From CAZLPZ01 sp964561535 (GTDB lineage Bacteria; Pseudomonadota; Alphaproteobacteria; Micavibrionales; Micavibrionaceae), in NCBI GenBank assembly GCA_964561535.1, contig CAZLPZ010000011.1:1-44148 (forward strand): 44,148 bases of DNA, written 5' to 3'. Position numbers and translations under genes: made by a program. Shown one piece after another: positions 17,819-26,009 of this stretch (the first letter of the stretch is position 1; each line of letters opens with the position of its first letter). The notes beneath the pieces were generated by a model. It saw nothing but the letters and a program-made list of their open reading frames with translations, made no database searches and was not told where the DNA came from.

Positions 17819-18156
17819 CTAAAACCTCCTTTGTTGTGTATTCTTAATTTAAGATAAAATAGTTAATTATTTGTTAATTTTAGATATTCTTTATGTATAT
17901 GTGTTTCTATATTTATTATAACTTGTTTTTTGTATATTAAATAAATGAAAAATATATGTGATTATAATACAATATAATATTATTATATACTGTATAAGAT
18001 ATTATTTATACAATAAATGATCTGTATATATGCTGTATTTTCGGCTCAAACCAGAAAATGTGCCCCATATCCATCCTTGTTCAAAAGTAAGGTATCTTTT
18101 ATAATTTGGCCTATATTTTGATTCCTTTTTAATCTCCCGTATCGCGGTGGGCCCTC
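17819..18156. other. AT-rich gene-free stretch
   Basis: About 340 bases without a gene, between a minus-strand small gene and a plus-strand membrane gene. The part from about 17840 to 18050 is almost pure A/T with repeated TATAATATTATTATATA-like runs, much richer than its surroundings. It must hold two divergent promoters, but the composition gives too many candidate -10 boxes to choose from. No DnaA-box cluster (TTATCCACA) was seen, so an origin is not claimed. Confidence 0.6.
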
Positions 18157-18924
18157 ATGATTTTAAATATCCCCCTTGTTTTTTATGTGCTGAAAGCGGC
18201 AATCAAGGATCGGTTGGTGCTTGCTTGCCTCGCGCTAACCGTTTTGACGGTGTCGTTGTCTTTGTTTGTGGGGGATGCCGCCATTGTTGAAAAGTCACAA
18301 TTTGTTATTGTCTATACGGCGGGGGGGTTGCGTGTTTTGTCCGTTTTGGCGGTTGTTTTGTTTACAACATTTTATATGCAACGGTCGTTTGCGCAACGGG
18401 ATGTTGAATATTTACTTTCGCGACCTTTATCACGGGTAACGTTTCTATTATCACATGCGGCGGCCTTGGCTGTGACATCGGCGGCGTTGGCGGTATTGGC
18501 GGGGGGGGCGATTGCCGCGTTGGCATACCATGATTTGTCCTGGTTTCACGGGATTTGGACGGTCAGCTTATTTTTTGAAGTAATGTTGATGGCCTTTGTC
18601 GCCTTATTTTTTGGTATGGTATTGTCGTCGGCGACGTTATCGACATTGGCGGCACTGGGGTTTTATGTATTGGCGCGTATGACAGGACAGTTGTTGGGCA
18701 TTATTCATGAACATGCGGTGACGTGGGGCGGCCGCATTTTGGGGCCGATTACGGAAGTGATTTCGATGATTACCCCCCGGTTTGATTTAATGACCCAGTC
18801 ATCGTGGTTGATTTATGGTCCCCAGGGCCATGAGGGATTTCTGTTCTTGTTTGCTCAAACAGGTGTATTTGCGTTGTTGGTCTTATCGGCCGCGGTGGTG
18901 GATCTTGTCCGTCGTCAGTTCTAA
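18157..18924 (+). CDS. ABC-2 permease-like membrane protein
   Basis: A 255-residue polytopic protein with about six helices (for example residues 20-40, 55-75, 100-125, 140-160, 165-185, 225-245). The cytoplasmic segment 'FAQRDVEYLLSRPLSRVTFLLS' between helices 2 and 3 is the coupling motif of ABC-2 or CcmB-like permeases ('E....ll..P.sr'). There is no ATPase gene beside it, which is unusual for this class. It is followed by an anchored periplasmic protein gene whose start overlaps its end, so the two are likely a functional pair. A run of eight Gs (18501-18508) lies in the coding region. Confidence 0.7.
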   Translation: MILNIPLVFYVLKAAIKDRLVLACLALTVLTVSLSLFVGDAAIVEKSQFVIVYTAGGLRVLSVLAVVLFTTFYMQRSFAQRDVEYLLSRPLSRVTFLLSHAAALAVTSAALAVLAGGAIAALAYHDLSWFHGIWTVSLFFEVMLMAFVALFFGMVLSSATLSTLAALGFYVLARMTGQLLGIIHEHAVTWGGRILGPITEVISMITPRFDLMTQSSWLIYGPQGHEGFLFLFAQTGVFALLVLSAAVVDLVRRQF

Positions 18925-19657
18925 TCGATATGGGGCCTATGCTGTTTTGGCGGTGGCGGTGTTCGCGTCTGTGTCTTTGTGGGCGGTGACCCGTCATATG
19001 CAACCCATTTGGCCGAACGTGCCGCCGGCGCCGTCCGTTACAACCGCTCCATTTTTGGGTTTAGGTGACGGGGAACTGGCATATCGAAATATGGCCTATC
19101 AACTTCAGGTCATTGGAAATACGTCGGGACAATCAACACCCTTGTATCTGTATGATTATACCCGATTGGGCCATTGGTTTAATGTGTTGCACGCATTGGA
19201 TCAACGGTCTGATTATGTGCCGTATCTTGCGGCCTATTATTTTGGGGCAACCCAAGATCCAAAACGGCAATTGGGTCCTGTTGTTGATTATTTGGAACGT
19301 GCAGGATCGGCACCATACCCTGGTAAATGGCGTTGGTTGGCCCAAGCCACGTATCAGGCCTATCATGCGCGCGGGGATCATGAACGTGGGTTGCAACTTG
19401 CGTATAAACTGGCGGCATTGCCCCAACAGGATATGCCGCATTGGGCAAAACAAATGCCTGCGATTTTAAATGGGGCGAATGGCGATAAACATGAGGCGGT
19501 TCGGTTAATGAGTTCGATTTTGGAAGCTACCTTGAAAGACCCGTATAAAAAGCCAGACCCGGTCGAAATTAATTTTATGGTCGATTTTATTTGTAATCGA
19601 ATGCTTTCGAAACTCGAGGCGGCACAGAATGAATTGTGTAAGATTCCACAGTTGTAA
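18905..19657 (+). CDS. membrane-anchored protein with TPR-like helical repeats, function unknown
   Basis: About 250 residues when read from TTG 18905, which is chosen because upstream in-frame codons lie deep inside the membrane-protein gene; GGTGG precedes it. The start overlaps the previous gene by 20 bases, indicating coupling. Residues about 11-27 ('AVLAVAVFASVSLWAVT') form one N-terminal helix, then a periplasmic or extracytoplasmic domain. From about residue 85 alternating helices such as 'YVPYLAAYYFGATQDPKRQL', 'WRWLAQATYQAYHARGDHER' and 'GLQLAYKLAALPQQDMPHWA' have TPR-like spacing. It may be a partner of the membrane protein upstream; no function is assigned. Confidence 0.65.
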   Translation: MSVVSSNRYGAYAVLAVAVFASVSLWAVTRHMQPIWPNVPPAPSVTTAPFLGLGDGELAYRNMAYQLQVIGNTSGQSTPLYLYDYTRLGHWFNVLHALDQRSDYVPYLAAYYFGATQDPKRQLGPVVDYLERAGSAPYPGKWRWLAQATYQAYHARGDHERGLQLAYKLAALPQQDMPHWAKQMPAILNGANGDKHEAVRLMSSILEATLKDPYKKPDPVEINFMVDFICNRMLSKLEAAQNELCKIPQL

Positions 19658-19679
19658 AGATTAAAAGAGATCTTAAGAA

Positions 19680-19961
19680 TTACTTTGTCGAACGATATAC
19701 CCCATAAAATCCGGCCGTCACGCCTAAAATCACGCCCGTGATCAATCCAAACGGTGTGATATCAAACATCCAATCGGCGCAGGCGCCAAATAATATCCCC
19801 CCTATAATACCCCCGATAAATTCGGTGCCAGCGCGCATGCCGGATGATAGGCCTGTTTCAGTACGATCCGAAGAATTTAGGGTTGAAGGTATTTGTCGGC
19901 GTGTATGGGATTTCGCCGCCATAATTTGGTCATTTAAAGTTTTTAAGGGATCATTCGACAT
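19680..19961 (-). CDS. atpI: AtpI/AtpZ-family ATP synthase assembly-like protein
   Basis: About 93 residues from ATG 19961 (start 'MSNDPLKTLNDQIMAA'); a start at 19997 would overlap the upstream gene by more. A charged N-terminus is followed by 'GLSSGMRAGTEFIGGIIGGI' and 'LFGACADWMFDITPFGLITG', two helices rich in glycine separated by a D-W turn, which is the AtpI (F-type ATP synthase gene 1) pattern. AtpI helps assemble the c-ring and may carry Mg2+. In many alphaproteobacteria it precedes atpB; here no other atp gene follows, since the next genes downstream are convergent. It overlaps the preceding small membrane-protein gene by 11 bases. Confidence 0.75.
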   Translation of the reverse strand: MSNDPLKTLNDQIMAAKSHTRRQIPSTLNSSDRTETGLSSGMRAGTEFIGGIIGGILFGACADWMFDITPFGLITGVILGVTAGFYGVYRSTK

Positions 19962-20259
19962 GATTAACTGGCCGTGTAATTCCGTATAAAAACCCAATTG
20001 CTAAACTGCCATAACCGGCATAGGGGACCCCGAATAATTCGAAAGATCCAAGTGTTGTCCATGAGATAAACATATATTTCAATGTTTTTCTCCATTTTTT
20101 TGAACCCGCGCGGTGGGCACGATTTTTTTGTTCCTCTAAATCCAGTAATAATTTAATCTGGGCTTGTTCAGCAGCGGATAGGGGGTCTGTGTGGCGTGAA
20201 GGGAGATCTCCCAAAGAGGATTGTGGAAAGTCAGAATTGGTAAAAAAAGGATCGGTCAT
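19951..20259 (-). CDS. small hypothetical membrane protein
   Basis: A 102-residue protein with a polar, charged N-terminal half including 'AAEQAQIKLLLDLEEQKNRA' (likely helical) and one or two hydrophobic segments at the end (about 64-94, 'MFISWTTLGSFELFGVPYAG'). I do not recognise the family. It lies 81 bases after smc and overlaps atpI by 11 bases, so it may be co-expressed with atpI. The overall design (cytoplasmic helix followed by short membrane hairpin) resembles AtpI-like proteins, but there is no sequence motif to support that. Confidence 0.55.
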   Translation of the reverse strand: MTDPFFTNSDFPQSSLGDLPSRHTDPLSAAEQAQIKLLLDLEEQKNRAHRAGSKKWRKTLKYMFISWTTLGSFELFGVPYAGYGSLAIGFLYGITRPVNHVE

Positions 20260-20340
20260 AAAAAAGTCTTGGACCTAAGTGGATGATAATTGAGGAATTA
20301 CATGTAGCTAATTTTTTTCTTGAAAGGGAAGGAATCGTTT

Positions 20341-23300
20341 TTACGCGGCTTCAAGAAAATCAAGTTTTTGTTGTAAGTCCACCGATACTAATTGCGATAC
20401 ACCTTTTTCACCCATCGTGACACCATACAAACGATCCATTTTTGCCATCGTCAACCGGTGGTGGGTGACCACCAGAAATCGAGTGCCACAAATATCGGTA
20501 ATATGGCGCAATAAATGGCAAATACGATCAACGTTGGCATCATCCAAGGGAGCATCGATTTCGTCCAAAACGCAAATAGGCGAGGGGTTGGTCAAGAACA
20601 TCGCAAAGATCAACGCAGCCGCTGTTAAGGATTGTTCGCCACCTGATAATAAGGAAATAGATTGCAATGTCTTTCCAGGAGGTTGCGCAAAAATTTCAAG
20701 TCCAGCACTTAATGGATCATTATTCGCTTCGATCAATTGCAAGTGTGCAGCGCCGCCGCCGAATAAACGTGTAAATAAATCTTTGAAATGAGTGTTGATT
20801 GTATCGAAAGCTGTTGTTAGCCGATCGCGTGCCTCAATGTTAATTGTATGAATCGCACCGCGCAGCTCATTGATCGCTTTGATCAAATCATCGCGTTCGG
20901 AATTAATTGTATTGAGCGTGATTTCAATTTCTTGAGCCTCGACATCTGCGCGCAGATTGACAGGCCCAATTGCATCGCGGTCACGGGCCAGCTTTTCTTT
21001 ACGTGAGCGTTTTTGATCAATAGATAAAAGATCGTTTTCAGCCGTATCAAATGATAGATTTGCGGATTCAAAAAGTTGCTGAGGAGAGAGCTGAAATAAA
21101 CTTAAAATTTCGGACTCAATGGCGGTTAATCGTTCTGCTTGCATTTCGATCCGACCTTGGATACCGGCGCGTTCCTCACGCGACTGCGCTAAAATTGATT
21201 CAGATTCTTTTAAAGAACGCTGAAGCGTAATAACGGTATTTTCAGCCAGCTGTAACGCGTCTGAATCAATTTTCTTTTGGGCGTCAAGATCGCTTGACCG
21301 AGACATTAATATATTCATTGTCTCGGATAAATCGGTTGGTTTTGCAATTAAAGACTCAAGTTTTTCGTTCATTTGTATGCGACGATCACCCAGTTGGTTT
21401 AAATGATCTTGGGCCCGTGCTGTGCGGTTATTTAATGATACGCGTTGGTCGGCAATTCCATGGAACCGGGCTTTGCGACGTGAGCTGTCCTGTAAAAATC
21501 GATCGACGGCTAATGTTGCATCCCGCAATTCAATTTGTGCCGCATTCACATGATCCCGTAAGGTTGAAACATCAGATGCGAGGCCCGAAATAACAGGGTC
21601 GGGTAGTAAGGATAAATCTTGTTTTAATTCATCAAGAGCCAAAGCACGTTCTGCATTATCTTGTTCGATTAAATTCAACAGTTCGGTAAGGCGTGCGTAT
21701 TCCGTCGCGCTTGCTTGATCAGATTGAAGTTTACGCTGGAATTCTTGACGTGCGGCATTCAATATTGATTGCGTTGAACGTAAGGCAGAATCATTTTCTT
21801 GTTCTGATATGCGGACAGAAGTAAGGGTAATGTCAGATTGTAGGAAAGTGTTTTCAGCGGCTGATAAATTAATTTCGGCACGTTCCAAATTTTCTATGAC
21901 GGTTGCGAGGCGGTTTTTATGTTCCAAAATCATCGCCTGACGATCCTTGACCGATGGTTTAATGAACAGGCCATCCCATCTCCATAAATAACCATCAAGA
22001 GAAACAATGGTTTGTCCCGGTGCCAAGAATGTTGATGCGCCATCGCCTGATTCACGGTCACTAACATATCCGATATACCCCAGTGCAGCGTGTAGAGCCG
22101 GCGGTGCTTTGACCTTTTCATCCAAGGGCGCAACGCCTGTGGGGAATGCAGGGGGGGATATACGTTCATGCCCACGCCACACGATCGAGGCTTGTTCATC
22201 CATCGATCCAAATAATGTATCCCCTAAGGCCTTGGCGAGGGCAGTTTCAAATCCGGCTTCGGCCTGAATATCGGCAAGGACCGGTGTATAATTCATATCA
22301 TCTTGAGATAAAAATGTTTCAAGTGTTTTGCGTTCGGTTTGATAGGTTATAACCATTTGGCGTTTTTCGTCACGCGCGGCCCGCGCGGCATTCAGTGCCG
22401 TTTCTGCATTCTTTGTTTTAGCTTTCAGATCGGTGACCAAATTTTGTAATGTTTGAAGGGTTGCCTCATATGTTTTGATTTGAGATTCAAGGTCATCAGA
22501 CGTTTCGGCGGATTGTGCATTCATAAATAACGATAGGCGGGCACGGGTTTGGTCGGATCGTGCCCGATTTGATTCTAAACGCGTTTCGTCAGATTTAATT
22601 TGATTGATTAACGATTGACGTTTTGCATCAATCCCCATCAAGGTTTGTGTTTTAGATTGAAGTTCTTTTGAATCACGATCCAATTTCATGGCGATCGCAT
22701 CGCGCGTTTGTTCCAAAACGGGTAACCGTCCATCGTTTTGTTCTTCTTCGATTTGTAACTGTTTCTCTTCTGAGAACAAGGCCGCCATTAACCCTTGTCC
22801 ATCAGCAATAAGTTGTTGGTCATGCGCGAGATCCTGATCAATTTGGGATAGCCCCGCCTGAGCTTGGGTGATTGATTCTTGGATTTGTTTTTTCTCATTC
22901 TCAAGGGTACGTAATTCAATCGTAACGGCTTGAAGACGGGCGCCGGATTCGGCGGCTTTGTTCCGTAAAGATGGTAATTCAACGGTTTGGGAATCAAGAG
23001 TTTGAGTGAGTTGTGTGACAGATAACAAGGCGTCTGCTACGGTTTGTTCAATGCGCATAAACGCATGACGGTCTTGTTGGTTTTGATGAACAATCTTATA
23101 CCAATCGAGCGCAGCAATGACCGATTCTAGTTGTTTGATTTCATCGGTGATGACCCGATATTTTTCGGCCTGGCGTGATTGACGTTTTAAGGTGGTAAGT
23201 TGCGTTTCCAATGCACCCAGGGAATCTTGTAACCGGGCTAAATTATTATCGGCGGCTTGTAACCGCAGTTCGGCTTCATGTCGGCGGGCATGGAGGCCTG

Positions 23301-23814
23301 TGATTCCGGCAGATTCCTCTAAAATTAGGCGACGATCAAAGGGTTTAGCCGTAATGATTTGCGTCAATTTTCCTTGGGACACCAACGCGGGCGAATTCGC
23401 CCCGGTCATCGTATCAGCGAGTAATAATTGGACGTCACGTGCGCGCGCGATCTTACCGTTCACGCGGTATGTTGACCCATTTTCACGTTCAATCCGGCGC
23501 GAGATTTCAATTTGGTCGTATGGCGCATACGGTTCGGGGGCGGTATGCATACCATTATTCAGGGTAATAACGACTTCAGCAAAGTTTCGTGCGGGCCTTG
23601 TGGATGTGCCGTTAAAAATCACATCATCCATGTCACCGCCGCGCATACGCTTGGCCGAACTTTCACCCATCGCCCACCGTAACCCCTCGACCAAGTTCGA
23701 TTTACCGCACCCATTTGGGCCGACAATTCCGGTAAGTCCTGGCGCGATGGTCAGTTCCGTTTTATCGACGAACGATTTAAATCCAGAGAGGGTAACTGAT
23801 TCAAACTTAATCAT
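20341..23814 (-). CDS. smc: chromosome segregation ATPase SMC
   Basis: A 1157-residue SMC protein. The N-terminal globular domain has Walker A 'GPNGCGKSN' (32-40) after 'MIKFESVTLSGFKSFVDKTE'. Two long coiled-coil arms (about 170-500 and 660-1000) flank a hinge (about 510-640). The C-terminal head has signature 'LLSGGEQSLTAAALIFAMFL' (from residue 1055) and Walker B 'ICVLDEIDAPLDD'. Length is normal. With ScpA and ScpB, which are not in this window, it forms condensin that organises and separates the chromosome. It follows a dsbA-like gene, an order often seen in alphaproteobacteria. No strong ribosome site precedes ATG 23814. Confidence 0.96.
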   Translation of the reverse strand: MIKFESVTLSGFKSFVDKTELTIAPGLTGIVGPNGCGKSNLVEGLRWAMGESSAKRMRGGDMDDVIFNGTSTRPARNFAEVVITLNNGMHTAPEPYAPYDQIEISRRIERENGSTYRVNGKIARARDVQLLLADTMTGANSPALVSQGKLTQIITAKPFDRRLILEESAGITGLHARRHEAELRLQAADNNLARLQDSLGALETQLTTLKRQSRQAEKYRVITDEIKQLESVIAALDWYKIVHQNQQDRHAFMRIEQTVADALLSVTQLTQTLDSQTVELPSLRNKAAESGARLQAVTIELRTLENEKKQIQESITQAQAGLSQIDQDLAHDQQLIADGQGLMAALFSEEKQLQIEEEQNDGRLPVLEQTRDAIAMKLDRDSKELQSKTQTLMGIDAKRQSLINQIKSDETRLESNRARSDQTRARLSLFMNAQSAETSDDLESQIKTYEATLQTLQNLVTDLKAKTKNAETALNAARAARDEKRQMVITYQTERKTLETFLSQDDMNYTPVLADIQAEAGFETALAKALGDTLFGSMDEQASIVWRGHERISPPAFPTGVAPLDEKVKAPPALHAALGYIGYVSDRESGDGASTFLAPGQTIVSLDGYLWRWDGLFIKPSVKDRQAMILEHKNRLATVIENLERAEINLSAAENTFLQSDITLTSVRISEQENDSALRSTQSILNAARQEFQRKLQSDQASATEYARLTELLNLIEQDNAERALALDELKQDLSLLPDPVISGLASDVSTLRDHVNAAQIELRDATLAVDRFLQDSSRRKARFHGIADQRVSLNNRTARAQDHLNQLGDRRIQMNEKLESLIAKPTDLSETMNILMSRSSDLDAQKKIDSDALQLAENTVITLQRSLKESESILAQSREERAGIQGRIEMQAERLTAIESEILSLFQLSPQQLFESANLSFDTAENDLLSIDQKRSRKEKLARDRDAIGPVNLRADVEAQEIEITLNTINSERDDLIKAINELRGAIHTINIEARDRLTTAFDTINTHFKDLFTRLFGGGAAHLQLIEANNDPLSAGLEIFAQPPGKTLQSISLLSGGEQSLTAAALIFAMFLTNPSPICVLDEIDAPLDDANVDRICHLLRHITDICGTRFLVVTHHRLTMAKMDRLYGVTMGEKGVSQLVSVDLQQKLDFLEAA

Positions 23815-23863
23815 GATGAGGATAGGCTTTCTATTTTATAAATAGGTCGTAAAATGGGTTGAG

Positions 23864-24667
23864 TTATTTTTGAGGATTTTGGGGCAACAACGGATCAATT
23901 TCTTTTGCAAATTCGGATACGGGTAAGGCGCCGTTTACGCGTGTTTTTCCGTCATTGATGATAAAGGTCGGGGTTGATTCAAGTTTATATTTTTCCGCAT
24001 CTGTTTTGATTTGGGTTGCCAGTTTTTCAACCGCGCCTTTATCATTTAAACATGTATCAATGCCCGTGTCTGATAATCCAGCGAGTTTCGCATTTTGTTT
24101 TAGGGATGTCATGTATTCATTTGAAAATGCCCAATGATCTTGAGTTTGATAGAGCATAGACATGAACGGAAAATATCGATCTTTCGGCAGGCAGTTTAAT
24201 AATAAGGTGGCATCAAGCGCCGGTTTATTTAAAGGGAATGATCGGAATTCAAGGCGAACCAAACCCGTATCAATATATTTTACGCGGAATTCATCTAGGA
24301 TATCATTGTGAAAATGGGCGCAATGGGTACAGGTCAGGGAGGAAAATTCAATGATTTGAACTGGGGCGTCCGCGCGACCTAAAAACGTGCCGTTTGGTTC
24401 CATGACCGGCGTGGTTTTTGGGGAAGAGGGCGTGACGGTTGTTGTTTTTCCAGTTTCCGGGGTCACGGTTACGGGCGAGGTCGCCGCACTCATTAATGTT
24501 TGTTCGCCGGGAGTCAGGGAAGATAATTCGGTCGATGGCGTTAGGTCTAATCCGGTTGGGGGATTTTGATGTTTATTCTTTTCCATTAAATACCATCCCC
24601 CGGCAATTACAATTATACCGAGAGCGGTCAGGAATAACGCCTTGTTCAGACTTGTTTTATTGGACAT
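23864..24667 (-). CDS. DsbA-family thiol oxidoreductase, membrane-anchored
   Basis: A 267-residue protein from ATG 24667, preferred because GGAGGA stands 6 bases upstream; a longer reading from 24769 would delete the N-terminal position of the anchor. Residues 10-27 ('ALFLTALGIIVIAGGWYL') are a signal anchor, followed by a Pro/Thr-rich linker (about 35-92) and a thioredoxin-fold domain. The active site is CTHC at 113-116 in 'FSSLTCTHCAHFHND', the C-x-H-C type of DsbA-like Thioredoxin_4 proteins; the cis-proline region is 'STPTFIIND'. It acts in the periplasm on disulfides. It lies directly before smc, 49 bases apart. Confidence 0.9.
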   Translation of the reverse strand: MSNKTSLNKALFLTALGIIVIAGGWYLMEKNKHQNPPTGLDLTPSTELSSLTPGEQTLMSAATSPVTVTPETGKTTTVTPSSPKTTPVMEPNGTFLGRADAPVQIIEFSSLTCTHCAHFHNDILDEFRVKYIDTGLVRLEFRSFPLNKPALDATLLLNCLPKDRYFPFMSMLYQTQDHWAFSNEYMTSLKQNAKLAGLSDTGIDTCLNDKGAVEKLATQIKTDAEKYKLESTPTFIINDGKTRVNGALPVSEFAKEIDPLLPQNPQK

Positions 24668-24683
24668 GTTGTCCTCCAGTAGA

Positions 24684-24707
24684 TCAAAGAATACCAATAT
24701 TCTTTGA
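24684..24707. promoter_or_regulatory. perfect inverted repeat in the leader of the dsbA-like gene
   Basis: TCAAAGAATA and TATTCTTTGA are perfect 10-base arms around a CCAA loop, placed just before the ribosome site of the dsbA-like gene. It is too AT-rich for a terminator and lacks a T-run. It could be a repressor operator or an mRNA hairpin next to the ribosome site. Confidence 0.6.
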
Positions 24708-24846
24708 CGCGCAAGGGTAGGGTGATGAAAAGTGCCCTTACTTTTGCCTAAAAACCCTAAATCTGTCAAATTTATTCGGTGTTTACGGGGGGATTATCCA
24801 CAAGGATGCAGCAAAGACGGTTTTAAAAAATGGAGCGACTGGGGAA

Positions 24847-24879
24847 TTTACCCCCTCACCCAGAGGGAGAGGGGTAAAG
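24847..24879. repeat. palindromic repeat overlapping the end of the second DUF84 gene
   Basis: TTTACCCCCTC and GAGAGGGGTAAA are near-perfect inverted arms around a short loop. The stop codon of the minus-strand NTPase gene (24856-24858) lies inside the left arm, so the last residues 'LYPSPSG' are encoded by the repeat itself. This element differs from the GTCATCCC family and resembles the intergenic CCCTCxCCC palindromes common in proteobacteria. Confidence 0.65.
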
Positions 24880-25443
24880 CTGCAATTGGTTTTTTGTCGC
24901 GACATCTTGATCAGCGAAATACAAATCTGGATTTTTGAACGGGATTAATGCGGTCACGGCCCCCATGGCGATCAGTTCCGCACGGGGAATATTCCCGGCC
25001 GATAAATGTCCAATGCCGGCAATACCATCTTTGGCGGCGGCTGGGCCAAATACCGCCCCGAATCCTTGGGTCACTTCCATGCCAGACCGGACATAATCGG
25101 CCACGCGGGGCGGCAATTGAAACGATGCAGTCAAGGTGTTTGAAAAGGTAATGCCGTCCGTCACGGCGATCCAGTTGACGATATATAAATCAGCACCGAC
25201 ATCTTCGACCCCACTTTCGTTCGTGACCCAATAATCGGCGGTGGGGGCCTGGGTGCGGGCATGTGCGATCCGGTTTTGCGCGCCGTGTAATGTTTGATCA
25301 CGGCCCACGGGTTGGTCGGGTACACCCGATTCTGCCTTGATCGATTGAAACTCGAATGTCTCATCCGGGAACATACGGGTAAATGCCAATCGAAATCCCT
25401 CGATCTTGGCTGAATTTGTACTTGCGACGATAACGGTTTTCAT
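24856..25443 (-). CDS. DUF84/YjjX-family non-canonical purine NTPase, copy 2
   Basis: A 195-residue protein starting 'MKTVIVASTNSAKIEGFRLAF', the nucleotide-binding start of ITPase/XTPase proteins of the YjjX family. Other family elements are 'VPDQPVGRDQTLHGAQNRIA' and 'ESGVED' with the acidic residues that bind Mg2+, and 'GFGAVFGPAAAKDGIAGIGH'. Enzymes of this family hydrolyse ITP and XTP, removing deaminated purines from the pool. In the usual family motif the Glu is in 'E.GIE'; here 'NESGVED' keeps the acidic residues. It begins with an ATGA overlap on its paralogue and is therefore the third gene of the ogt operon. The C-terminal tail is derived from a palindromic repeat. Confidence 0.82.
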   Translation of the reverse strand: MKTVIVASTNSAKIEGFRLAFTRMFPDETFEFQSIKAESGVPDQPVGRDQTLHGAQNRIAHARTQAPTADYWVTNESGVEDVGADLYIVNWIAVTDGITFSNTLTASFQLPPRVADYVRSGMEVTQGFGAVFGPAAAKDGIAGIGHLSAGNIPRAELIAMGAVTALIPFKNPDLYFADQDVATKNQLQLYPSPSG

Positions 25444-26009
25444 GCGGCCTCCTGTGTCGTTTCGGTTGCGTATAACTCCGGATTTCGAAACGGCACCAAA
25501 CTCATAATCCCGCCATCGGCATAGACGCGCGTGCGGGTCAGGGCATCATGAGTGACAATCCCAATCGCGCCGTTTTGTTGGTTGGAATTGGTGCGGTTAA
25601 AGACCTTGTCATCCGCCGCGCCCAATGTCATCCCGCTGCGGATCAGATCGGCAATCGGTGGGGCGATTTCAAAGGTCACGCACCGCGACGTGCTGATCCG
25701 GCCCGAACCGTTGGTGGATGTCACCCAAATCACCGATGTCATTTCTGGCGCGTCCGCGCTTCCGGTTTCTTCAACGCCGCCCTCGAACGCGATCCAATAA
25801 TCGGCACTTGTGTGTAACGCGCGGGCATGCGCAATCCGGTTTTGCGCGCCGCGCAATGTTTCATCCGATCCCATCGGCTGTTCGGGCACATTTGATTGGG
25901 CCGCGCAGCCGATAAAGGTAAATTCTTGTCCCGGAAACATGGAAGTAAAGGCGATGCGTGCGGCGTCGATTTTAACTTTGTTTGTACTGGCAATGATAAC
26001 GGTTTTCAT
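25440..26009 (-). CDS. DUF84/YjjX-family non-canonical purine NTPase, copy 1
   Basis: A 189-residue protein from ATG 26009, which overlaps the ogt stop (ATGA); an upstream in-frame start at 26105 would run deep into ogt and is rejected. It begins 'MKTVIIASTNKVKIDAARIA' and keeps 'VPEQPMGSDETLRGAQNRIA', 'WIAFEGGVEET', and 'GAADDKVFNRTNSNQQNGAI', the classical YjjX layout with 'FEGGVE' as metal site. Compared with the copy that follows it, both share the same start, the same 'RGAQNRIAHAR' core and the same 'PF.NPeLY' ending, so they are tandem duplicates that have diverged. Role: hydrolysis of ITP/XTP. Member of the ogt operon. Confidence 0.87.
   Translation of the reverse strand: MKTVIIASTNKVKIDAARIAFTSMFPGQEFTFIGCAAQSNVPEQPMGSDETLRGAQNRIAHARALHTSADYWIAFEGGVEETGSADAPEMTSVIWVTSTNGSGRISTSRCVTFEIAPPIADLIRSGMTLGAADDKVFNRTNSNQQNGAIGIVTHDALTRTRVYADGGIMSLVPFRNPELYATETTQEAA

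Noticed and set aside
17819..18156. Possible replication origin in the AT-rich island
   Set aside because: No DnaA-box cluster and no dnaA, dnaN, parAB or gidA nearby.
19065..19469. Overlapping frames on both strands inside the TPR-like gene
   Set aside because: They are rich in Trp, Cys, Ile and Met in patterns typical of out-of-frame reading and lack ribosome sites.
23192..23845. A 217-codon plus-strand frame over the start of smc
   Set aside because: It is antisense to the SMC N-terminal ATPase domain, which has all its motifs.
24790..24800. TTATCCACA-like motif (ATTATCCACAAG) near 24793, a DnaA-box match
   Set aside because: It is a single copy; one box is expected by chance and gives no origin.
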